Source: Axinella damicornis
Taxonomy: Eukaryota; Porifera; Demospongiae; Axinellida; Axinellidae
Reading direction: 5' to 3'
DNA: 64,000 nucleotides
Assembly (NCBI GenBank): GCA_963931865.1
Contig: OZ007507.1
Location: 1,684,913-1,748,912 of the forward strand
Shown piece by piece: positions 35,966 to 47,512 of the stretch. The position numbers and the translations under genes were made by a program. Below the pieces are notes generated by a model. It was not told where the DNA came from and searched no databases. It saw nothing but the letters and a program-made list of their open reading frames with translations. Position 1 is the first letter of the stretch. Every line of letters starts with the position of its first letter.

Positions 35966-38171
35966 CAACATATGATTGATATATGTACTGTGTGAGCTTA
36001 CCTTCACTCAGCTGTGAATGTTATTTACCTAACTAGCCTATTGTATAGGGTGTTGTAATATCTCATGCATGGTGGAAATATCACAGTACTGGTGGTACTG
36101 AGATACTTCACGGTTGAAAAGTATTTACAAGTTGATACAAAGTAGTTTGTGCCAACAGGTAAAATACCAGTATTACCCATGAATTTCAAATCCGTAGGAT
36201 TTGAAATCACATGATACAGGTCTCAATTCAAAGGTAGTCTCCTCCCCAGGCCATTGCCCAGTTAGCTATTTATGTCTTACAGTAATGCGTTTTGTTGCAT
36301 GCGCATGGCCCGGGATAGCCTGGGAATCAGAGGCTAGCCCACAGGTATAGTCTATAAGATACCAAATATATAACTCTCTTCCCTTTCTCCCAGGTTCACC
36401 TTTTCCATTATGAGGCAAACTTGCTGTCCATGGGTGTCTGTACGAGAGGATGTGTAGGGTCACTGCAGGTTCTGCTGGTGTTCCAAGAGCTTGCTTTCCT
36501 TATAGCTGCACACACACATGGAGCTGGAACACTTCACCTTGGGCAACCAAACACAAACAGAGAATTTGAATTCAAAGTCTTCTACACATCTACAACCATC
36601 TTTCAAAAACCCATACTACTAGAATGTAGCAAGCCTGGCTAACAAAATTCCATCATTATAGAGCACACAAAATTAATGCTTTTGAATAGCTACCATTAGG
36701 TTGTTTCTCACACTCACCATTGCAGACTCGCTTGAGACAATTAGACGCCAGAGTGAAGCAAGCCCGCGCAAGTTCAAATACAAGTTCAAATTCAGGTGGT
36801 GCACATGCGCATTGCAGCATATAATGGCGCGAAAAAAACGGAGCGAAATGACTGAGTGGAGAATCCGGGGCCCCTGCCAATCATGCTGCCAATATCCGGG
36901 CTGCAAAAGATGTTCCTGCTCCAATCTGCTGCTGCTTATGTATAACTACTGTCATTGTTGCTTCCAATATGCTGCTGCTGCTCAACAGTACGGCCGGGCA
37001 CCAAATAGTAGCTATGTGGCTATAGCTGCATGCACAAGCCTACTAGGCTAGTGTAGTCATCAATGTCTATAGCAATGCAACAGTTACTGTAGTTGCCCTC
37101 TGCCCCTTGTCATGAACAATAATATTAATCTCTCTACAAACTACATGCACTTCCGTGTGGAGCGAACCTCAAACTTGCCCAAGTCGTATGCATTACATAA
37201 TGAGTTATGATAGCTACAATAAAAAATAACCACTTCCGAAGCTGAATACTTGAATGAGTATAATTATTATAGTGACAGTGAGTATAACGCAGGGGGAACA
37301 CAGATAAGTGCTTTAGACACAAAATCGATTCCAGTATAGGGCATTAGTTAGGGCGCTGAGTGCACGTTTCCATTAACGATGTGGATATCGGTCCGGCAGG
37401 AAGTACATACTTTAGGTATAGGTACCAGAAACGTGCGCGCATCTAGAACCGGCCCTGGCCCTAATATACCCTAACCCATTTCCCTACTTCCTGCCGGACC
37501 AATATCCACTTCGTATGTTATATGACAAGCTCCATGTGTATATGGGAGGTTGCCTTTCACGGATCGAGGCTAGCTACATGTATACTAGCCCATCTTCTGT
37601 TGCCTTTCACGGAGGGAGCTAGAGGCTACTAGCCTAGCCTACGTATCTAGTTGATTGCATGGTAGACCAACAACTTGCATGGTTGAGTGACATTGAGAAG
37701 AGTGGGATTTGGGTATTGAGCGAGTATAGACTAGCTATAGTTACAATGTGCAATTCTAGAAGTTGCTATAGCAGTGTAATTAAGTCTGTATACCACACTC
37801 TCTGTTATCGGAACTGGAATCCCCTATAACTATAACTAGCGTCCCAAAGAGGACGTGACTCCATCAGTGTTGGATATCACAGTCATGATGAACACAGTAA
37901 TATAATAATGCACATGGTCTTTTTGTCTTCCTCAGCATCCATTGTTTATTACGTGAGAACCACTCGATTGCAGTGCAATAACATCGCGCACATTTAACAA
38001 TTTGGGCAGGTTCAAAGGGCCAAGACATTGTGAAAATAGTCGCAGGAAGTATAAATGTTATGGAAGTGAAATAAAATATGTACTACAGCCATAAATACAA
38101 AGATGAAGTGATGATGTGTGTACAACTGCACTTCTGCAGAGACAAAAACTGAAACACAAAAATGCCACCGC
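35966..38171. other. Intergenic region between satellite B and the GAS2-like gene
   Basis: No gene was recognised. A degenerate hairpin-family copy lies at about 36236-36336 and the palindromic element at 37381-37509. A minus-strand AATAAA (complement at about 37945) could serve the GAS2-like transcript. Confidence 0.5.
37381..37509. repeat. Palindromic element with 25-bp inverted ends (GTGGATATCGGTCCGGCAGG)
   Basis: The left end GTGGATATCGGTCCGGCAGG continues into AAGTA and is mirrored at the right end as TACTT plus CCTGCCGGACCAATATCCAC. The interior matches 30411-30526 in inverse orientation. No coding content. Confidence 0.85.
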
Positions 38172-41102
38172 CTAATGTTCCCTCTCCCCCTTGCGCTTCC
38201 CAAGAGTAACCTTTCGTTTCGGAACAACAGGCGTTTCATAAGGAGACCTCTGGGCTGGCTTGAGTGTTGCTGGAGGGAGGGAAGGCAGAAAATCCTTATG
38301 GGGAGGAGGGTGAACAGCTACAGTTATATCACAGGACGGGAATTGATTTTGCTGAGTAACAACTCAGTATCGGAGACTGTCATGCCTAGTTGAAAGGAAA
38401 AGGGTATTGTATGTCACTACTGTGCTTCTGAGCTCCAAATGTTCTTATAGGCTTAGCCCAAGTGTCTCCATCCTGATTGACACAGCTAGCTACTAGGACT
38501 TGTCGCGTGTTGTTTATGACTTGCAGACACTACCTGCCAGGCAGTCAGACTGGCACTTAGTCTAGCCGCTAGCCGCTCTCCGCCCGGCTGGACAGAGAGG
38601 GGCTAGTGGCTATAGACTGACTGGCACTGATCTTAGCTGCTATTCCAATCGGATAGCAAATATCTGCCGAAGGTTGCGATGCGGCTAAAAACGGAGCGGG
38701 AGATCTAGACGGCCTGGGAACGTGGCTATCTTTGCACTACATGAATGGCTGAGTATAATAAAAACCCTCCATAAGTACTGCTATGATGAAACCGTGTTGC
38801 AGATCTTACCGGAGCTGTCCTTGTTACTGTTAGGAGAGGTTTCAGCCACTGCAATAAGGGAAAGGGAAAGTCAACAGGTCTGTAGATATTAGGTAATAAT
38901 TTACCTAGCCTCGTTCCCAGGCCGCCTGGGAACGACGCTATAATTTACCCAGCTGGTATATAAGATATGGCATAGCAGAAGTCTTCGCAGTGCAAGATTA
39001 CGCAAAATGCTGTTTTCTTTCTCACTCCAACTCCAAATAAAACAATTTGCACCACACAACAATTTCCCCTATACTGCCTGGTGGTGGGGCATGCCAATTG
39101 GCCATGAGTAATTGCCCAATGTTTCTAGAGAAAGACCTTCCTCTGATCTTCCAATTGAGCACAAGACCATCAGTCTTTACACTCCCATAGTATGCTAACC
39201 AATCAGAGTACTGCATTCAGCTCCTAGTTATTTATTAGAAAACAAAACATGGGAAGTCTGTGAATGAGCCTTTCCCCTTTGTACAACAACGTGCTAAGTA
39301 CCATCTCACAAAGTGGTACCACTTTATCAGATGATGTCATTTTCCGTGCGTGCGTACCTGATATGGCGTGGATCCTACAGGGGTCGTGCTTCAGAAGGAA
39401 GTGGTCCAGGATATCCCATCCACCTCCCACCCTGACCATGACACGGTCGCTCAGCAGCTACAGTAAAAAACAAAGCCAGAGATAATCACTTCCTTAGATG
39501 GTGATACAGGGTCCAGTCCAGTCTAGCCGCTAGCCCCTCTCCACTCGGCCGGTCAAGCAGGGGAGAGGGGCTAGCGGCTAGACTGGGTCCTGTCCTACCA
39601 ATACTGTAATAGCATTTCCCACAAAAGCTGACAGGAAGGGAGAGAAGAGCCACAAACATGACTACATCGATGCAAAGAAAGGAGTAGGGAACACCCTGGG
39701 TATTGATGCTGCAAGCACCCCATCAATGAGTGCTGCTGTACCACACCTGCTAAAAGAGCAGTTCTCCACAGTGACAGGGAAATCCTTACCCTGGCATACA
39801 GCGTTGTCTTCCTGCCTGCCTTGGTGATGATGAACTTCCCGTGGCCGCAGTTTTTCACTTCTAGCTTCTCGTGGCAGCTGCACTGATACAGGCTGTGCAG
39901 CACCTGTAGCCACGGCAACACAAACACAGAAGTAAAGGTTTGTCCAATCAGAGGGAGTTTCTAGTTACCGGATTGAAAATATCATGGAGTAGACAGTGAT
40001 CTGCTCTACAAAGTCACACGATAGGGCTTAGTGCTGTGAACCAATGTCAATAATTGATTGTAAAAGAACTCTATGCTTGCGACATTTCCTCTTCAGGCAA
40101 TGCCTGAAGAAGGCAAGCAGAGTACCACACCCAAAGAAGACAAGCAAAGTATTGTTGAAACGTCACAAAGGTTGTAATACCAAACACTGAGGCATCGCAT
40201 CAGCCAACTGGTACTAAAATTCAACGAACAACATAAGTATTTCACTCTGATAAACATTACTACCTACAAAGTGTGTGAGCCTCAAACTATCTACAGCTGT
40301 GTACCTTATTTACCTTCTTTTCCACCTTCTCTTCCACAGTCTCCTCCTTTTTCTTTAATTTCCTCTTCATCTTTTCTCTGTGTCCCTCTTCATCCCTAGG
40401 TCTCTTAGCAGGGGGAGGGGCTGGCAGCTCATCGTGTCCCTCTTCGCTCCTTGGCCTCTTAGCAGGGGGAGGGGCTGGCAGCTCATCATCAGAGTTTTCT
40501 CTCGGGCTTCCAGCACTTGGCTTCTCTCCTTTCCTCTCTTCTTCTTCCTCCCTGTTTCCCTCTGCTCCAGATGATACAGACCCACTTTCCAGGGATTCAA
40601 ACTCCCGTTCATACTTGACCAACTGCGGAGGTGCAATCCCAACCCTGTCTGCAAATCTTGCCACATCCAGAAGACACAGGATAACCCTCTTCTCGTCTTT
40701 GTGTAACACCAGACCTTCCGACTCAAAGATCACAGCTTCTTCAACACCTATACTTCTACACCAGGCAATGAAGTTGGAGGTATTGTCACGGGCATGGAAT
40801 GATCCTGGCTCCGCCTTAAGGTTGCACTTGATGGGATCTAAGGGCAACTTAAAGTCTAGCTTGTGTCCAGAGTCCTTTGCTGTTTTTGCGCTCTGCTGTA
40901 CGAGTGAGGCGAGTCTGCAGAGAGTCACACCTGTTTCCAACACCTGAATGAAAGTATGGGCGGTAATCTTTACATCCAAAACAGTCTCAAGCCATTCACA
41001 CAGGTCCTCTTTGATTGCTTCCAGGGATTCTCGCTCCTTTGCAGCCAGCTCTGCCTGAATACGAGTCAGTTTGTTGTTGTCTAGTTCAGTCACTCCTGCC
41101 AT
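38172..41102 (-). CDS. GAS2-family protein: calponin-homology domain plus GAR domain (5 exons, about 379 aa)
   Basis: Exons: 41102-40314, 39903-39790, 39457-39358, 38848-38810, 38269-38172, with agreeing phases and a TAG stop. The CH domain spans residues about 20-165 ([13 protein letters not shown], then [20 protein letters not shown] and [13 protein letters not shown] text), followed by the GAS2 hallmark [13 protein letters not shown] disordered segment holds a perfect-type duplication of [13 protein letters not shown] plus EEGH and a basic Lys-rich stretch. The GAR domain spans exons 2-3 ([19 protein letters not shown], then [20 protein letters not shown] and PCR). The tail is short and basic. 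CH domains bind actin and GAR domains bind microtubules, so this is probably a cytoskeletal cross-linker. An upstream in-frame ATG exists at 41129. I prefer 41102 because of its better context and because the 41129 reading adds only nine basic residues. Confidence 0.92.
39518..39586. repeat. Hairpin of a second small family (CCAGTCTAGCCGCTAGCCCC)
   Basis: Inverted arms CCAGTCTAGCCGCTAGCCCC and GGGGCTAGCGGCTAGACTGG surround a short loop. A diverged relative lies at about 38558-38620. Both sit in or beside introns of the GAS2-like gene. Confidence 0.8.
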
Positions 41103-41279
41103 CTTGTAAACTATTGTACGCATGCGCACAACATCGCATTGCCACGCCCTTTTGCTACCCGGTATAGTAATAATTAATTATGGGTCAGAGTCCGGTACGG
41201 GTACAACATAAGGGCTGACCCGCATCCAAAATCAGGAAGCCAGAAGCTTCGCAGCTTAGCGCCTCTCGGGGCACTTGCC
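41103..41279. promoter_or_regulatory. Bidirectional promoter region between the GAS2-like and SPFH-like genes
   Basis: Only 177 bp separate the two divergent start codons, so both promoters and 5' leaders must overlap here or start inside each other. No TATA box was assigned. Confidence 0.6.
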
Positions 41280-43637
41280 ATGTCCACTGACATTGAGCTC
41301 ACGGAAGTAAGTGTAAGCTCTGCAGCTGGAAGAAGACATAGTTTCTCTGAGGCCATTGAGGCAGGAAGACAACCCCCTCCAAGTTACGACGAGGCTAAGG
41401 ACAAAGAGACAGTAGGAGAGACCATAACTGCCGGCACAACAGCTGCCGCCACAACTACTACAAGTAGCTTCAACTTCAAGGATTCTGTCATGGGGGTTGA
41501 GGAACTCTACGAGAATAAGTTGGTCCGATATGTGGTGCTGGGCGTGTTGGTGGTACTCGGCATCCTCGCACTGCTGTTAGTCATTCTCGTTCCCCTGCAC
41601 TTTGCTGACCTTGACTACTACCAGGTGTGTTGAACTACGCCCGCACGAGTCATTAGAGTTGGGGCTGTTCCATTAAAATAGTCGTACACCCCTGCAGGGC
41701 CGGGAACAGATTTTAATTCCCCCCCCCCCCTAGGACAGCATATTAGCAACATACCCCCCCCCCCCCCCCCCCCCCCCCCAGTCTGGCGCAGCCAGACCCT
41801 CGCACCGGAAGGAGGGTCTGGAATCAAACCTATATACATTTTTGTCGCGCTGCAACCATGAGTGAAGCCCCAATCAGATTGCAGAACCAGCTATCACTAT
41901 GTGTTACTTCCTGTGGTTTGAACTGAAGCCTAAGTGTTTGCTGCGTGTATAAATGTATTCACGATCCATAAAATGTATTCACGAACGCTAATTAGATTCC
42001 CCAGCGACAAAACCGCATATAGGTTTGATTCCAGACCCTCCTCCGCGTGCGAGGGTCTGGCTGTGCCAGACTACCCCCCCCCCCCCCCCCCCCCCCCCGG
42101 GCCCCAGGACTACACCCCCCATGGGACGTAATTAGCCCCTTGTGTAATTTTGATAAGGAGTGTGGACTGTATAGACCCGTTGCAGCTGACGTCATCAATT
42201 CGAGAATACGGAAATGAGCACCAACATGGCGGCTATTTAGGGTTTTGGGAGATAGCAGCTTCTATGGCCATCTCAGTAAACACAATCATGCACCAACAAT
42301 GCTTCCTAGTATGTGTTGAATCGGTCGAAATGTGATAGCTACGTAGGCTATTAAAGCTATATAAACGCTTACCGGTGGACGCAGGACACGTTTTGATCGA
42401 TACTGCATATAAGTGTCTACAAACAAGGGCAGTCACATATAGAAGCGTTTGCGACTGGGATCAAGAATCCTCATCAGTGAAAATCGTCTAGATTTTCAAG
42501 GGCAGCATCGCCTCCTAGTTATCTGAGGAAATCTGTTGATCCGTTGATGTTAGTCACTCGATCTTGGAGTTCGTCTTGATACCCTGATCAGCTCCTAAAA
42601 AAGAGTGTTGATTCCGTTTTTTCCCATTCGCGAACACTTCTACAGGCGGCACGGTGAGTGACTACCCCTTGTACGAAAGGGGGTCACTCCCTTAGATGCA
42701 CTGTTGCTAAGGGATGTCTGTGGGCTTCTGTCTCTAAGGATGTAACTTCACTCAATTAAACTGCAATCCTGGGTCCAAATTTGTAAGTCTTCTCAGTCCC
42801 AACAGGAATGACCCCAGTGCACCCTCATTCTGTGGCAATGCACCTTTGTCCTGATCTCATGTCAATGCACCCTTGTCCTGATCCTATGTCAATGCACCCT
42901 TGTCCTGATTCCATGTCAATGCACCCTTGTCCTGATCCAAGAGTGCATAAGTAGATCACCTGCCCGGAGTAAGAGCGTGTAACTTCCGGGAAATTCAAAC
43001 CTGGCAAAATACATGAGTTGTACTAAAAATAGCTATGGCATGTCTAAACACTCTTGTAGAGATTCTTTCTGCCACGTGATAATTGACTGGAGCTGCGACA
43101 CTGTGGTCATTATTCTGTACAGCTGTGTAGTTCTGAGCCAAGTGATGGCAGGAAGCGACAGTTCAAATAAGCTCAGCTGGAGCTGAATTGCTAGCCACAT
43201 AGATTTTCACACTTGGCTAATGTGTTCACAATTACTGCCGTACGGCTTCAGGTGCAACCGGATGTTCTATTTTTAGTACACTCATGTATTTCGCCTGCAC
43301 CACACGCTCTTACTCCGGGCGGGCGATCTACTTATGCGCTCTTGCCTGATCCCATGTCAATGTAGTAAATGCACCCTTGTCCTGATTCCATGTCAATGCA
43401 CCCTTGTCCTGATCCCACTGCTTCAGTTCTGTATGGTTTGCCTTGTACCCATGTAGATCGGCTTTAGAATGCAAGTCAGCACGGGGGGTGTGGACACGAG
43501 TCAGGTATTTGGCCCTGGGGGTCGGTATGGCATCGGTGTGGACTATAACTTCAAGAGTTTCCCATCTGATGCTCACTTTTCTACCCTCGATGACCTCTCT
43601 GTCTTCTCCAGAGATAGGTACACTTACAGTCTCACAT

Positions 43638-43735
<98 letters not shown>

Positions 43736-45011
43736 ACACACACATGCATACACAGATGCACACACAGAGAAATATGAGGCCTCAAATCATGGCTATAGCG
43801 AAGTGACCCTCCTGCTCTTTCGCCTCCTCCCTCCTTCCCTCACCTCCCCCCTTACCTCCCTCCCTCCTTCCCTCCCCTTGCTCGCCTTCCCTCCCCTCTC
43901 TCCCTCCCCCTCCCGCTCCTCCCTCTCCCAGGCTGGAACTCTTCCTGGATGTTACCTTCCAATACTTCATCCGCCCTGGGGAGCTGCAACCGCTCCACGA
44001 TGCCTACGACCTGCAGTACAACGACATCATCATATCCCGGGCTGAGTCGATCGTCAAGGCAGTGGCACCGAGATTCAACACAGTCCAGTACTTCACCAGC
44101 CGTTCCATGATAGAGCAAGTGATGGCGGCAGAGTTGTTTAACGATCTCGGAGGACTAGGTTGCTGCGATTCCTACTGCAGTGGGAGCTTGAACACCGCTC
44201 AATATCAGATTAATGTCCTCAATTGTACTGGGTGCCACTTGAGCTGTCCTCAGAGTTTGCAACGATTCAACATTGATGTCAGGTGAATACAGTCCCATGT
44301 CCACTCAACACTGCATGTGACCAAAATTGCATCCTTACTAACTTTGGTTACCTACGTATGTCATGTTCGTTCAATTTTACAGCACCAGTAAATAGAGCAT
44401 GTTATGAGTAGCCTCGTTCCCTACTGTAAGCAACGAAAGGTGATGGCCTGTGAACGAGGCTATGTTATGAGCATCGCAGGTTTAACACACAATTTTGATG
44501 TTTACATTTCATTTTGTCAGTCTGTTGCTACTTTACGCCGCAACTAACGTTGATGTTTGATTGCCTGCTACTAGATCAACTGACGCCTTGAGGATGACCT
44601 GCCAGGTCGAAACGTTGTGTGATTATTGCATGAACTTTGGCAGATTCTGACTACTCCTACCTACTATGCACTATTGACCTAGTAGTCGAGCTCAGCAAGC
44701 CAGTCGTTGTTCGGCACCCTCCCCTCTACTTTTACTCACAGTATGCCTGTTAGCCTGATTGACCTCTGACTCCGCCCACAGGTATTTCCAGCTGCTTCAG
44801 GTTCGTATTCCCTCCGACGTCGGGCAGCAGTTCCTCAGCAACATTATCCTCAATGAGAACGCCGAACAGGAGCAGTTTGCACAGGATGCAGCTGTGGAGA
44901 CGCTCACGATTGAGAGGGACGTGCAGGATATTATGAACCAGGCTACGGAACTCAGAGAGGCAGCTTTGGCCAATGCCACCCTCACCAGGTCCATTGCACA
45001 GGCCAATGTGA

Positions 45012-45043
<32 letters not shown>

Positions 45044-45442
45044 GGGGATCTGATAATTTGATCTGCTGATGCACTGATAACTGGGACCTTCAGAAACCTT
45101 TGCAGTATACGTAGGAAGAAACAGCATTCCTCCAACGATATACTGTCCCTCCACCTTCTCTCCTCTCCCTCTTTCCCTCAACTTCCTCTCTTCTTCCCCT
45201 CTCCCATTCCCCACCCTCCTTCTGCTCTTCCCCGCTCCATTTCTTCCCAGGCGGCAGCAACGATAGAAGACGCCCGCACACGGGGGCTGGCTTTGCTCAT
45301 TGAACGACTGAACATCACGGAAGGAAGGCACAAGGCCTCCCTTGACTATATCCGTACCCTCCGACGTACCGCTGGTAATGTGCGCCTCCACGTTGGCTTC
45401 CGTGACACAATTTCCGGTCCCTATAACGGACAGAATGTATAA
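41280..45442 (+). CDS. Single-pass membrane protein with SPFH/band-7-like ectodomain and PPxY motif (5 exons, about 424 aa)
   Basis: Exons: 41280-41624, 43457-43617, 43932-44282, 44782-45007, 45251-45442, phases consistent, stop TAA. The first 82 residues are polar and contain PPPSYDEA, a PPxY motif that NEDD4-type WW domains can bind. Residues about 83-108 are one hydrophobic helix (YVVLGVLVVLGILALLLVIL). There is no cleavable signal, so a type II orientation is likely. The rest resembles an SPFH/prohibitin fold: GGRYGIGVDYNFKSFP, then ELFLDVTFQYFI, then RVTVRIP-like RYFQLLQVRIPSD, then a long Glu/Ala helix. A cysteine cluster CCDSYC plus CTGCHLSC interrupts the middle, consistent with a disulphide-rich outside face. 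I do not recognise an orthologue, and the fold assignment is inference. Confidence 0.85.
41780..42072. repeat. Inverted-repeat element with poly-C runs in SPFH-like intron 1
   Basis: Arms AGTCTGGCGCAGCCAGACCC (41780-41838) and their inverse (about 42014-42072) are joined to poly-C runs on both outer sides (about 41756-41779 and 42073-42098). Flanking text such as TTCCATTAAAATAG resembles the ends of 53868-54083. Confidence 0.75.
42825..43425. repeat. 27-bp tandem array (TGTCAATGCACCCTTGTCCT) interrupted by a 403-bp inverted-repeat element
   Basis: Array units occur at about 42835-42939 and again at 43345-43420. Between them, 42940-43342 has inverse ends (AGAGTGCATAAGTAGATC at the left against GATCTACTTATGCGCTCT at the right, then CCCGGAGTAAGAGCGTG in both arms). 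The simplest reading is an element inserted in an existing array. The ATGTCAATGCACCC core is shared with the satellites at 31.6-36.0 kb. Confidence 0.85.
43639..43745 (+). repeat. (CA)n microsatellite, about 50 units
   Basis: It starts 20 bp after the donor of the second SPFH-like exon. It is followed by a pyrimidine-rich tract of about 125 bp that leads into the next acceptor at 43930-43931. Confidence 0.95.
44409..44462. repeat. Hairpin element with 9-bp target-site duplication
   Basis: It runs from TAGCCTCGTTCCC to GAACGAGGCTA. The flanks TGTTATGAG (44400-44408) and TGTTATGAG (44463-44471) are identical. It lies in an intron of the SPFH-like gene. Confidence 0.92.
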
Positions 45443-46266
45443 ACTATTAAGAACATGATTGGACAATGTTTTTGGTAGGTGCGGTTATCACATGTATCTT
45501 AGTTGTTGGTGCTTCTACCATTGTAAAGACAGTTATGCTGTGCTTGTGCTAAGAATTTTACAAATTTTTAAATAATCTGCCAAGTTGTAGGAATGTGGTT
45601 CTCTATCTATTCTTAGTTCATGCGTAATTATACATCAAGAGGTCGCATGGGCTGCATATTGCCTTGCAACTACCCCATTCCACACCCTGGCCCTGCGTTC
45701 CCTTGGTGCAGATGGGGTCTGCATGGCCATGCAAGACTAGCTTGATTTGCTTGCTTCAGCTACATGTACTGCTCCGACAATCCCTGTCTCTGAGAAAGAG
45801 CAGTAGTGCACTAGCTGGGTCCCACATGTCAGTAAGTATACAAAGGGTGCTGCTCCACTGATCCCAATATTGCATGCGTCTCTGATAAAGAGCAGTAGTG
45901 CACTGGGTCCCATATAAGATCGAGGTCACTATTTTGATCCTGATCGACTTTGTGGACTTTTCTGTATAATATTATATGTAAAACAGTGTTGACCTTCATT
46001 ACGCCTGGCCCCTGATGATTACGGATATCCATTACTGACTTTGTTATTCAAACACACACACAACAGATAAGCTGACAACATTATGGCTTCTATAATCACA
46101 ATAGAGCATCAGTATACAAACCGCAGGCTCTAGCTAGTACAAAGACCCAATTATTATGTAAACGTGTATAAAACTGCACTATAACCATCAAGTCTAGGAC
46201 TCCGTGAACCATGAGATTACTAGAGATTACTAGACATGCAGTGTGATTGTGTGGCATACAACAATT
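45443..46266. other. Convergent intergenic region
   Basis: This holds the 3' ends of the SPFH-like gene (+) and the desaturase (-). A short duplicated text (GAGCAGTAGTGCACT) occurs at about 45797 and 45890. No gene was recognised. Confidence 0.5.
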
Positions 46267-47473
46267 CTACTCTTTCTTCTGATCATCGCGGTCCTGAGCT
46301 CTATCACGGCCTAAAGTTTTCAGATGGTCGATATGGCAACCGAGGGCCTCCTGGGTGGTATCAACATAGTGGTACTTGAGGCCAAACTCTTCGCAGGTCT
46401 GGCGCACGATGGGTGTTATCCGACGGTAGTGGGACTGGATCACCCCAGGGAAGAGGTGGTGGGTTGTCTGGTGGTTGAGGGCCCCTGTGAACACTGTCCA
46501 GAACCAGCTGTCTGTTGCATAGTCCTGCGTCGTCGCTATCTGCATCTCTGCCCTGAGTGGTGTGTGGTATGTGTGTGTGAGATGTGGAAGGGAATAATTC
46601 CCGAATCTAGGAGTGGACTAGCATGGTTGTAGGANNNNNNNNNNNNNNNNNNNNNNNNNNNNNNNNNNNNNNNNNNNNNNNNNNNNNNNNNNNNNNNNNN
46701 NNNNNNNNNNNNNNNNNNNNNNNNNNNNNNNNNNNNNNNNNNNNNNNNNNNNNNNNNNNNNNNNNNNNNNNNNNNNNNNNNNNNNNNNNNNNNNNNNNNN
46801 NNNNNNNNNNNNNNNNNNNNNNNNNNNNNNNNNNATTTAAAATTTACGGTAATTGCAAGATCCACCGGACAAGCAAGCAAGCATACACACGCAGAGCGCA
46901 ATGAAGTCACGCTAGTGTGGGGCTCGCTCAGGCTCGCCCCAACAAAGATGCTGTAGGGGGAATCAGTGCTTATGATTTGTGGATCAAAATTAACCCCAAG
47001 CAGTGTAAAACTGGTGGCATACACTGAATGTATACCAGGCAGGCACATGTTGAAACTAAGTGCATGTACAAAAAAAACCCTTGTATGAATATATAAACAG
47101 CACACTCACTGTCCAATGACACTATCCCCACCGCAAGCATTATGAACGACCCAACAGGTCAGTTTCTTTTGCACCCTCTCCCAAACCAGGCCAACTTTCA
47201 TGACCTCTCCCTTCCCCTTGCAGCTTGCCTCCCTCAACTGTACCTTGCATCGTGGGTGCATGTCATAGCAACCAGTGCTGCAAAGAACCCCCACCCCAGG
47301 GCACACACTAATGCCAGGAACAAGTTGTCACTGAAACGCATCTAGAGGGAGGGAGGGAGGGAGGGAGGGGGGGGAGAGAGAGGGAGGGAGGGAGGGAGGG
47401 AGGGAGGGAAAGAGGGAGGGAGGAGGGAGGAGGGAGGAGGGAGGGGGGAGGGAGGGAGGGAAGAAGGGAGGGA

Positions 47474-47512
<39 letters not shown>

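Noticed and set aside
43443..44045. 200-codon frame rich in Thr-His
   Set aside because: It reads through the (CA)n microsatellite; the real exons on either side use another frame and clear splice sites.
46919..47080. Minus-strand frame near the gap as the desaturase second-histidine-box exon
   Set aside because: It contains NFDPQIIS, which vaguely resembles the region after the second box, but no HxxHH is present and no phase-consistent splice could be set.
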